DNA from: Deltaproteobacteria bacterium | GTDB taxonomy: Bacteria; Desulfobacterota; Binatia; UBA9968 | Reading direction: 5' to 3' | Assembly (NCBI GenBank): GCA_021323355.1 | Contig: JAJONK010000514.1 | Span: 1-5,031, forward strand | DNA length: 5,031 nucleotides | Part shown: piece by piece, positions 1-5,031 of the stretch | Position numbering within the stretch: the first letter of the stretch is position 1 | Layout of the letters: each line of letters opens with the position of its first letter | Program-made: the position numbers and the translations under genes | The notes under the pieces: model-generated | Seen by the model: the letters and a program-made list of their open reading frames with translations, nothing else | What the model was told of the DNA's origin: nothing | Database searches by the model: none

Positions 1-2
1 GA

Positions 3-62
3 TATTTTCCCGATGCTTTCGTGCCGAATAGCGTGGGCACGACCCTGGTGATCGGCGCCTAA
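3..62 (+). CDS. C-terminal end of an unidentified protein (partial, enters from the left edge)
   Basis: Reading from base 3 gives 19 codons ending in TAA at 60-62, with the tail YFPDAFVPNSVGTTLVIGA. Fourteen of the 19 codons end in G or C, as expected of a real gene in a high-G+C genome; the competing frame from base 1 (ending TGA at 49-51) gives an unconvincing peptide with fewer G/C third positions. No downstream gene begins for several hundred bases, which fits a gene ending here. The stretch is too short to assign a family. The hydrophobic beta-like end (TTLVIGA) would suit an outer-membrane or exported protein, but that is only a guess. An open run of 20 codons at an edge can also arise by chance. 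Confidence 0.4.
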   Translation, partial: YFPDAFVPNSVGTTLVIGA

Positions 63-700
63 GGCACTGCGCGCATGAGCTCAAGATTTTACATTCAGTT
101 AGATCTTCTGCCATCGAGCAGATCAGAGTTCGCGCGAGATCCGTCCATCGATTCGTAGCTCTCCATTCACGACGCAAAGTGTGAATACGGTACACGGGTC
201 GCAAAGCCGCAGAGACATTGCTGCGATTTGGGTTGTGACAATGTCCATCGAAAGGGTCGCTGGATCCAATTGGTCGCCGTATTAGGTGCTCCTGGATTGT
301 ATCCGAAGATGCTGCATTGAGCCGCCTTCCATACTCGAGTCTGCGTCTATGCAAGCGAAGTTTTCGCCGCGAGTCCAGCCAACGTGGCCAGACGAACCAG
401 AGCTGCAGAGGCGAAGGACGATGTCTGTACGACAACTATACCGCCCCTTCCGATCGATAAGGAAAACTAATGGCAGCCATTTGAAAAAAGTATTGGCTCG
501 TCTCCTGAGTTTAATATAGAAGCTCTATTGGCCATTAGCGGAGGAGCCGCGGTTGAGATCATCGATTTGCTTGCTTATTCGGAACAAACAACGCCAGGAA
601 ATAGAACCACTGCTAGTAAGCCGCTGATAATTTTAATCACGGCTGCCTCGGTCCTCGGCAGTCTTAAGCGGGGAGGTAAGCTCGGCACAGAACATCGATT
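63..700. other. Long non-coding or unassigned stretch upstream of the hydrolase gene
   Basis: I find no gene here that I would defend. An open frame at 286-519 begins without a ribosome binding site and encodes an Arg/Cys/Ser-rich peptide of 77 residues that looks like chance. Another frame open from a TTG at 528 also lacks a binding site and has no recognisable domain. An imperfect inverted repeat lies at 202-230: CAAA and CGCAG on the left pair with CTGCG and TTTG on the right across an 8-base loop, with a small internal bulge. An AT-rich patch at 625-638 contains TGATAAT, close to an extended -10 element, but there is no matching -35 at the right distance. A promoter for the hydrolase probably lies in this stretch; I cannot place it. 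The stretch could also hold a small RNA or decayed sequence. Confidence 0.5.
626..631 (+). promoter_or_regulatory. Possible -10 element (GATAAT) ahead of the hydrolase gene
   Basis: GATAAT matches the sigma-70 -10 consensus at five of six bases and is preceded by T at 625 and followed by an AT-rich run. No convincing TTGACA-like -35 lies 16 to 18 bases upstream; the bases there read roughly TAGAAC. It sits about 85 bases before the first candidate start and about 180 before the favoured one. It is a candidate only, chosen because it is the best match in the upstream region. Confidence 0.15.
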
Positions 701-709
701 AAGGAGGAG
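701..709 (+). promoter_or_regulatory. Strong Shine-Dalgarno site for the upstream start at 716 (and possibly 711)
   Basis: AAGGAGGAG is a near-perfect complement to the 16S rRNA 3' end. From GGAGG (703-707) to the ATG at 716 there are 8 bases, an ideal spacing. To the ATG at 711, in another frame, there are only 3, which is short. The site therefore argues that ribosomes load here, either for an N-terminally extended hydrolase (716) or, less likely, for a 40-codon leader peptide (711-833) whose end overlaps the hydrolase start at 812. Confidence 0.5.
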
Positions 710-799
710 AATGAAATGGAAAACTACGCGCGCAAGTTCTTGCTACACCAACGTTCATATCGGTCCGGGAGAAGTCTTCTGCCCGCAACGGCTCACTCC

Positions 800-806
800 G
801 GAGGAG
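800..806 (+). promoter_or_regulatory. Shine-Dalgarno site for the signal-peptide start at 812
   Basis: GGAGGAG lies directly before the ATG at 812, with 7 bases between GGAGG and the start codon. This is a good site by itself and supports starting the hydrolase where the signal peptide begins. The site is part of the short palindrome CTCCGGAG at 796-803. Confidence 0.6.
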
Positions 807-811
807 CGGTT

Positions 812-2146
812 ATGCAAAAATGTATCAAAGTGATGCTTTTGCTGTGCGCTTCACTAGTTGCTCTAGGAACATCGTCAGCACTGGCGCAGCCAACGCCGAT
901 GATGAAGCAGTTCTCGCAGTTTCCGGGTGGAGGTCAAGGTCTTTACTGGGTGCCAAGCAGCGGTCCGATTTCTCACATTGCATTTCTAGCTATTCACCGA
1001 ACCGGCGACTACCTTGCGCACGTCTCCACGCAAGAATTGCCGCGTCGTGGCTTCAGTGTTCTGGGTATGAACTCACGGTTTAAAAATAACGAGGCAGACG
1101 TTGAGTGGGAACTTATCGCTTTGGATGTGCGCGCTGGAGTTCGATTTCTGCGACAGCAACCGGGGATCACAAAGGTAATTCTCATCGGGCATAGCGGCGG
1201 CGGCCCGACCACCTCGTATTATCAAGCGGTTGCGGAAAACGGCCCGGCTTATTGTCAAGGTGCGAACAAACTCAGCCCTTGTTCTGATCAGCAGTTAGCT
1301 GGTTTCACGGCAGCTGATAGAGCTGATGGGATAGTCTTTTTAGACGCGCATCCCAGCAACACGATCACCACGTTGCGAGCGCTCAATGGTGCTGTTCAGA
1401 GCGAGAAAAACCCCAAGAACCTCAGGGAAAATCTGGATCCCTTCAGCGAAAAAAATGGTTTTAATCCCAACGGCGACTCCGTCTATTCAAGCAACTTTGT
1501 GGATCGATACGCCCGGGCACAGTCGCGCCGGATGAACGACCTGATAAAGGACGCTTTAGACATCAAAAAGGACATTGAGGCCGAGAAACATTTCCCAAGC
1601 GATGATGACGCCTTCATATTTTACCGTGACAGTGCACGGCTGTCAGATTTCAGTACCGGCGTTCATGGAAGTACTGTCAATCCTGCAGACCTGCTAAAGA
1701 ACAATGGCACGATTGAATCTGGTAAAATCGTCAATACTGTACGTGCTCCGGATCCCGGACAGCGCGAGGAAGACGCGAGCTTTGGCGGAGTCAAGTTTTT
1801 GACGATAAATTCATTCTTGAGCGCCAATGCAATTCTCAGCACCCACTCGTTGAATGAAAATGAGATTGACTGGTGCAGCAGCAACAACTCCGTTCCATGC
1901 GCCGTCCGGAACATTTCGGTGCCCATGCTCGTCGTTGCAATGCAGGGTCACTACTTCATTCGCGATGGCGAGTACATCTATGAGACATCAGTCAGTGATG
2001 ACAAAGAATTCATCGTACTCGAGGGAGCAAATCACGGGCTGGGACCCTGCGCTCCTTGTTCCGCGCTGCACAACAACGCCGACTACAGTAATGCCCGAAT
2101 CAATCTATTCAATCACATAAGAGAATGGGTAGGCGAGCGCTTCTAA
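812..2146 (+). CDS. Exported alpha/beta hydrolase (Ser-His-acid esterase/lipase-like), 444 aa
   Basis: This is a predicted alpha/beta-hydrolase-fold enzyme, probably an esterase or related hydrolase; the substrate is unknown. From the ATG at 812 it has a clear Sec signal peptide: Lys residues at 3 and 6, a hydrophobic core around 7-19, and a signal peptidase I site after SALA (residue 25). The nucleophile elbow is GHSGGG with Ser128, after strand VILI. The catalytic His is likely His408 in EGANHG near the C-terminus. The acid is probably Asp385 or Glu387 after strand MLVV; Asp178 in VFLDAH is an alternative. The segment AIHRTGDY around residue 61 may help form the oxyanion hole. Six cysteines follow the signal peptide as three close pairs (148/157, 355/363, 413/416), consistent with disulfides in the periplasm or outside the cell. 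The insert of roughly 130 residues after strand VFLD may be a lid. An in-frame ATG at 716 would add 32 residues. G+C is uneven and lower than in the downstream GH13 gene. The fold assignment is firm; the exact role is not. Confidence 0.88.
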   Translation: MQKCIKVMLLLCASLVALGTSSALAQPTPMMKQFSQFPGGGQGLYWVPSSGPISHIAFLAIHRTGDYLAHVSTQELPRRGFSVLGMNSRFKNNEADVEWELIALDVRAGVRFLRQQPGITKVILIGHSGGGPTTSYYQAVAENGPAYCQGANKLSPCSDQQLAGFTAADRADGIVFLDAHPSNTITTLRALNGAVQSEKNPKNLRENLDPFSEKNGFNPNGDSVYSSNFVDRYARAQSRRMNDLIKDALDIKKDIEAEKHFPSDDDAFIFYRDSARLSDFSTGVHGSTVNPADLLKNNGTIESGKIVNTVRAPDPGQREEDASFGGVKFLTINSFLSANAILSTHSLNENEIDWCSSNNSVPCAVRNISVPMLVVAMQGHYFIRDGEYIYETSVSDDKEFIVLEGANHGLGPCAPCSALHNNADYSNARINLFNHIREWVGERF

Positions 2147-2170
2147 AAAGACTCCGTTCTGTCTAAGGCG

Positions 2171-2204
2171 GTGAGGGCCGGCGTTCAAAAGCGCTGGCCC
2201 TCAT
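2171..2204 (+). terminator. GC-rich hairpin after the hydrolase gene, probable terminator without a clear T tract
   Basis: The arm at 2172-2183 (TGAGGGCCGGCG) pairs with 2192-2203 (CGCTGGCCCTCA) over 12 base pairs, one a G-U, with an 8-base loop TTCAAAAG; a further G-U pair closes it at 2171/2204. It begins 25 bases after the hydrolase stop codon. The bases after it (GTGTGGCGG) are not T-rich, so it is not a classical intrinsic terminator. It may act as a 3'-end-stabilising hairpin or with Rho. Position and strength argue that the hydrolase transcript ends here. Confidence 0.55.
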
Positions 2205-2344
2205 GTGTGGCGGATGAGTTGGAGCCTCGGATCAACCGGAGCAGGACCCCCACCAAGCTAGGTTGAATTTGGCGTCCCCTGTTATTGACCGGTCCGCCGT
2301 CCATGATTTCCAACTTTCATACCTCTTATACTTTGAGGCGCGCT

Positions 2345-2595
2345 CTAGCGCTTCGTTTCAGCCAGCTCTTCTCCGGAGAACACATGCGCCTGCACTGGAA
2401 GGTTGAGCTTGAGTTCCAAAGCTTCCAACCGAGCTATATCGGCAAAACGCGCTTGCTTGGACGTTATCTCCGCGGTCTCCGTTCTAAGACGGTCCAACTC
2501 GGCAACCTTCTGCCGCAGTTCGCGTACCTATGCATCCTTCTCGTCAGCTCTGCGGTCCGTTTCTCCAGCGCCTGGATGGCGACCATCGTATAGGT
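2345..2595 (-). pseudogene. Decayed gene remnant encoding a C-terminal coiled coil (one frameshift, one nonsense codon)
   Basis: On the - strand, 2595-2545 reads TYTM followed by VAIQALEKRTAEL. A one-base shift then continues as DEKDA (2545-2531), a TAG at 2530-2528, and a 60-codon open run from 2527 to a TAG at 2347-2345 that begins VRELRQKVAELDRLRTETAE and goes on through ARLEALELKLN. Joined, these make a continuous amphipathic helix rich in Leu, Glu, Lys and Arg with heptad-like spacing, broken by exactly one lost base near 2545 and one nonsense codon. This is hard to get by chance. The pattern of an AIQALEK-type helix followed by a long coiled coil ending in LEA repeats resembles the C-terminal tail of tail-fibre or endosialidase-chaperone (peptidase S74) proteins; that is recall, not a search. 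I could not see the S74 domain itself upstream. A sequencing error is a possible alternative for either lesion. Confidence 0.55.
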
Positions 2596-2912
2596 TTACC
2601 TGCTCGCTTGTTTCCATCGGTTATTTTCTTCGACCCGTGCTCGATCGCATTGGCTGTGTAGCGATTGATATTGTCGGGACGGGACCGCGGCTGGATTGTT
2701 CAGTTGTGGCGGTCGCTCTGGTGTACGGGCTTTTCAAGAATCGCCGGGCTATCCTCGCCGATTCCGAGCAGATACTCACGTATTCAGGCGGGACGGGTTT
2801 CTTTTGGCGAAAGAGGAGATAAAGTTATTGATGAAGCTAGATTGAAACCTCTACTACGCTAAGTCGAAGCGGCTGGGAGAGGCGTTTAAGGGCGCGCGAT
2901 CATGCTAATGAA

Positions 2913-2916
2913 AGGA
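2913..2916 (+). promoter_or_regulatory. Ribosome binding site of the GH13 gene
   Basis: AGGA within AAAGGAAAA lies 10 bases before the ATG at 2927. It is a moderate site with slightly long spacing. It supports this start, which also gives an N-terminus (DDLWYKNA from residue 11) of the expected length before the first strand of the GH13 barrel. Confidence 0.5.
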
Positions 2917-2926
2917 AAACTTCACG

Positions 2927-4609
2927 ATGAATAACGGCGCGCATCGACCGCCTATTGATGACCTCTGGTACAAGAACGCCATCATCTATTGTTTGGACGT
3001 CGAAAAGTACGTCGACTCCAACGGCGACGGTATTGGAGACTTCGGCGGCCTGACGCGGCGGCTGGACTATCTCGCCGGCATGGGCATCACCTGCGTCTGG
3101 CTGCAGCCGTTTTATCCGTCACCGAATCGCGATAATGGTTATGACGTTGCCGATTACTACGGAGTTCACCCGAAGCACGGCACGCTTGGCGAGTTCGTCG
3201 AGTTTATGAATCACGCGCAGCAGATCGGCCTACGGGTGATCGTCGATCTGGTGATCAATCACACGTCCAACCGTCATCCCTGGTTTCAATCCGCGCGCAA
3301 GGATCCAGCTTCGCCATACCGGGACTGGTATGTCTGGTCGAAGACGCGGCCCGCTGAGTGGAATAAGGGGATGGTGTTTCCGGGCGTGCAGAAAGCGACC
3401 TGGACCCGTGATCCGGTCGCAGACGAGTACTACTTCCACCGGTTCTACGAATTTCAACCAGACCTGAACACGTTAAATCCCGCCGTACAGCGCGAAATGA
3501 TGCGCATCATGGGATTCTGGCTGCAGCTTGGCGTCTCCGGCTTCCGCATGGATGCCGTTCCATTCATGATCGAGCAGAAAGGCGCCGGTGTTACGCCGCG
3601 GAAAGATTACGAGATGCTCCATTTGCTGCAGGATTTTCTGCAGTGGCGCCGGCGCGACGCGATTTTCCTTGCGGAAGCGAACGTGCCGCCCGATGAGAGC
3701 ATGGACTACTTCGGCGAGAACGGCGAGCGCATTCAAATGATGCTGAACTTCGCCGTCAATCAGCGAGTGTTTTACGCGCTGGCGACCGGGGACATCAAGC
3801 CGCTCGTGCGAGCGCTGGAAGCTACTTACAAGCGCCCGCCGGCGGCGCAATGGGTGAACTTCCTTCGCAGCCATGATGAGCTCGATCTCGGCCGGCTAAC
3901 CGACACGCAACGCGAGCGAGTGTTCCAGGCCTTTGCGCCGGCAAAGGAGATGCAGCTTTACAATCGCGGCATCCGGCGCCGCCTTGCGCCGATGCTCGAC
4001 AACGATCGCCGCAAGCTCGAGCTGGCATTTAGCTTGCTGTTTACCCTGCCGGGGACGCCCATGCTGCAGTTCGGCGACGAGATTGGGCTTGGCGATGATC
4101 TGTCACTTCCCGAACGTGAGTGCGCCCGGACGCCGATGCAGTGGTCCAGCGACCCGCACGGCGGATTCACGACCGCGAAGCGGCCTGTTCTGCCGGTGAT
4201 CTCGGACCCGATCTATGGTTATCAACGAGTCAATGTCGAAGGGCAGCGTCGCGATCCACAATCGCTGCTCAACTGGATGGAACGCAAGATTCGGATGCGG
4301 CGGGAGTGCCCGGAGATCAGCTGGGGTGATTGGAAAATTCTTAAGACCGATCAGCCCGGTGTGCTCGTCATGCGCTACGAGTGGGACGACCACACGCTGG
4401 TCACATTGCACAACTTCACCGGCAAACCGTGCGCTGTCGTGCTCGATCGCGGAGCCGTTGGCGGTGATACTGGCACCGGCGAACTCGTCGATCTGCTTGC
4501 GACCAACGACAGCCGCGCCGACGAGAACGGCCGTTACGTCGTCAAGCTGCAGCCCTACGATTATAGATGGCTCCGCGCCGGAGGCATCGATCGTAATGTG
4601 CCGAGATGA
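2927..4609 (+). CDS. treS: GH13 trehalose synthase-type enzyme (maltose alpha-D-glucosyltransferase), 560 aa, no maltokinase domain
   Basis: It probably interconverts maltose and trehalose by intramolecular transglucosylation in the cytoplasm (TreS, EC 5.4.99.16), or is a close alpha-amylase-family relative. All GH13 motifs are intact: region I DLVINHT (107-113), region II GFRMDAV with nucleophile Asp209, region III FLAEAN with acid/base Glu250, region IV FLRSHDE with His316 and the stabilising Asp317. DSNGDGIGD at 30-38 is the usual calcium loop. Features typical of TreS are DNGYDVADY (69-77), NRGIRRRLAPMLDNDRR (346-362), GDEIGLGD (383-390), RTPMQW (401-406) and DPIYGYQ (427-433). The barrel is followed by a C-terminal beta domain from about 470. 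The length fits single-domain TreS; the maltokinase fusion found in many bacteria is absent. There is no signal peptide. The N-terminal strand YCLDVEKYVD (21-30) differs from the YEVxVRxF-type segment of classical TreS, so it may belong to a divergent subgroup whose specificity is less certain. Neighbours give no pathway context. Confidence 0.93.
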   Translation: MNNGAHRPPIDDLWYKNAIIYCLDVEKYVDSNGDGIGDFGGLTRRLDYLAGMGITCVWLQPFYPSPNRDNGYDVADYYGVHPKHGTLGEFVEFMNHAQQIGLRVIVDLVINHTSNRHPWFQSARKDPASPYRDWYVWSKTRPAEWNKGMVFPGVQKATWTRDPVADEYYFHRFYEFQPDLNTLNPAVQREMMRIMGFWLQLGVSGFRMDAVPFMIEQKGAGVTPRKDYEMLHLLQDFLQWRRRDAIFLAEANVPPDESMDYFGENGERIQMMLNFAVNQRVFYALATGDIKPLVRALEATYKRPPAAQWVNFLRSHDELDLGRLTDTQRERVFQAFAPAKEMQLYNRGIRRRLAPMLDNDRRKLELAFSLLFTLPGTPMLQFGDEIGLGDDLSLPERECARTPMQWSSDPHGGFTTAKRPVLPVISDPIYGYQRVNVEGQRRDPQSLLNWMERKIRMRRECPEISWGDWKILKTDQPGVLVMRYEWDDHTLVTLHNFTGKPCAVVLDRGAVGGDTGTGELVDLLATNDSRADENGRYVVKLQPYDYRWLRAGGIDRNVPR

Positions 4610-4725
4610 GAGTTCAGCTCTTGCATCATCAAACTGCTCCACACCGCGATTACGTTTGGGCTAGCGAGTTCAATGTGAATAGAGCAGCCGCATTCACTGA
4701 TTTTCAATTGCACGATTTCGCCGAG

Positions 4726-4752
4726 ATAAGGGGCCTAAGACGTCACCCTTAT
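4726..4752. repeat. Inverted repeat downstream of the GH13 gene, possible weak terminator
   Basis: ATAAGGG (4726-4732) pairs perfectly with CCCTTAT (4746-4752) around a 13-base loop that contains GACGTC. It starts 117 bases after the GH13 stop codon. It has no T run on the + strand side, so termination is only one possibility; the two halves could equally be a protein-binding site or coincidence. Confidence 0.25.
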
Positions 4753-4820
4753 GAAATAAATGAGAACAGCGTTCCAGCTGCGCAGCGATATAACATCATC
4801 CTATCTGATGCTTTAAGCGC

Positions 4821-4844
4821 ATAAACTAAGCGCCGGGCTGGCGC
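4821..4844 (-). terminator. Possible intrinsic terminator of the right-hand - strand gene
   Basis: Read on the - strand, GCGCC (4844-4840), loop AGCCC and GGCGC (4834-4830) form a short all-GC hairpin, followed by the T-rich run TTAGTTTAT (4829-4821). It lies about 80 bases after the stop of the - strand gene. The stem is only 5 base pairs, so the call is tentative. Confidence 0.35.
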
Positions 4845-4865
4845 GCTGCGGGGGCACTCTTCGCA

Positions 4866-4889
4866 AGCGCGCGAGTACGACTGCGCGCT
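4866..4889. repeat. Strong GC-rich inverted repeat between the convergent genes
   Basis: AGCGCGC (4866-4872) pairs with GCGCGCT (4883-4889). A single bulged G at 4873 is followed by AGT/ACT pairing and an ACG loop, giving a 10-base-pair stem. It is nearly symmetrical, so it would form on either transcript. No T run follows on either side. A role in ending or protecting transcripts from either direction is plausible. Confidence 0.4.
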
Positions 4890-4925
4890 CCCTGTAAAGC
4901 TACACGCGCGCCGGAAGGGACGGTC

Positions 4926-5031
4926 TCACTTCGCCGCTTCGCCGGCCAGGGAGAAATCGAAGATTTTCTCCGTGGCTATCGGTTCTTTTATCCGCAAAGC
5001 TTCCCTGCCGATATCGACGATCTCCTTGGCG
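4926..5031 (-). CDS. C-terminal end of a - strand protein (partial, enters from the right edge)
   Basis: On the - strand, 34 codons run from 5030 to a TGA at 4928-4926. They read AKEIVDIGREALRIKEPIA then TEKIFDFSLAGEAAK. About 24 of the 34 codons end in G or C and the peptide is well balanced, with helix-forming segments, so it is very likely the true end of a gene. The closing motif (EKIFDFSLA) reminds me of the ends of some ABC-transporter solute-binding proteins of the nitrate/taurine type, but this is a weak memory match and should not be used as a function. The gene converges on the GH13 gene and is separated from it by about 316 bases. Confidence 0.6.
   Translation of the reverse strand, partial: AKEIVDIGREALRIKEPIATEKIFDFSLAGEAAK

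Larger units (their letters stand above)
2205..2926. other. Gene-poor spacer between the hydrolase and the GH13 gene
   Basis: No intact gene is visible. Several + strand open frames occur (for example 2285-2593 and 2403-2822), but they lack ribosome binding sites and run antisense to a better coding signal on the - strand at 2345-2595, described separately. From about 2600 to 2830 the - strand has short open runs in changing frames, interrupted by stops; they may be further remains of the same broken gene, or chance. I could not place a convincing promoter for the GH13 gene, although one should lie in the last few hundred bases. Confidence 0.5.
4610..4925. other. Intergenic region between convergent genes, with inverted repeats
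   Basis: The GH13 gene ends at 4609 and a - strand gene ends at 4926. A frame of 72 codons (4606-4824, +) starts at an ATG overlapping the GH13 stop as ATGA, but it has no binding site of its own and no recognisable domain; I do not call it a gene. The stretch from about 4610 to 4830 is visibly richer in A+T than the GH13 gene. Three inverted repeats lie inside it and are listed separately. Confidence 0.5.

Noticed and set aside
286..519. Open frame of 77 codons on the + strand
   Set aside because: There is no binding site and no recognisable motif; its Arg/Cys/Ser-rich composition looks like chance translation.
528..833. Open frame of 101 codons from a TTG
   Set aside because: The TTG has no binding site. 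Only the ATG at 711 inside it has one nearby, and at poor spacing, so at most a 40-codon leader is plausible.
867..898. GGAAC followed by CGCC, resembling a stress-sigma (EcfG) promoter; also GGAAC at 581
   Set aside because: The second half does not match CGTT at 16-17 bases, and the first case lies within the hydrolase coding sequence.
2403..2822. Open frame of 139 codons on the + strand
   Set aside because: It has no ribosome binding site, is rich in Ser and Arg in its first half, and is antisense to the stronger coiled-coil signal on the - strand.
4103..4642. Long - strand frames within the GH13 gene (also 3473-3874 and others)
   Set aside because: They are antisense shadows caused by high G+C at third codon positions of the GH13 gene.
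4606..4824. Open frame of 72 codons overlapping the GH13 stop as ATGA
   Set aside because: Overlap alone suggests coupling, but composition and lack of any motif or binding site do not support a gene; it lies in AT-rich intergenic sequence.
1..5031. CRISPR array, tRNA, rRNA or insertion-sequence ends
   Set aside because: No regularly spaced repeats, cloverleaf-like pattern, rRNA core sequence or paired terminal repeats with a transposase frame were seen on either strand.

Overview
The window carries two well-supported genes on the + strand, fragments of two more genes at its edges, and three stretches without an intact gene. The protein style, the high G+C of the second gene and its third codon positions suggest a soil or rhizosphere proteobacterium, perhaps an alphaproteobacterium of the Bradyrhizobium type. 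That placement is inference from pattern memory and is weak; no rRNA, tRNA or marker gene is present.

Layout. (1) Bases 3-62 are probably the last 19 codons of a + strand gene entering from the left. (2) Bases 63-700 hold no gene I can defend. They end in a strong ribosome binding site. (3) Bases 812-2146 (or 716-2146) encode an exported alpha/beta hydrolase with a GHSGG nucleophile elbow, a Sec signal peptide and six cysteines spaced as three close pairs. A GC-rich hairpin 25 bases after its stop is a plausible transcription end. (4) Bases 2205-2926 have no intact gene, but the - strand carries a decayed coiled-coil reading frame broken by one frameshift and one nonsense codon. (5) Bases 2927-4609 encode a complete GH13 enzyme of the trehalose synthase (maltose alpha-D-glucosyltransferase, TreS) type without a fused maltokinase domain. 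(6) Bases 4610-4925 are a convergent intergenic region with several inverted repeats. (7) Bases 4926-5031, - strand, are the C-terminal 34 codons of another gene entering from the right.

The two full genes do not look like an operon: about 780 bases, a terminator-like hairpin and a pseudogene lie between them, and their base composition differs. The hydrolase is probably periplasmic or secreted with unknown substrate. The TreS-like enzyme is cytoplasmic and would interconvert maltose and trehalose in compatible-solute or glycogen-linked metabolism. I see no CRISPR array, tRNA, rRNA, insertion sequence ends or defence cluster, and no evidence of a new multi-gene system. The points most worth a second look are the decayed coiled-coil gene, the doubled start region of the hydrolase and its paired cysteines.
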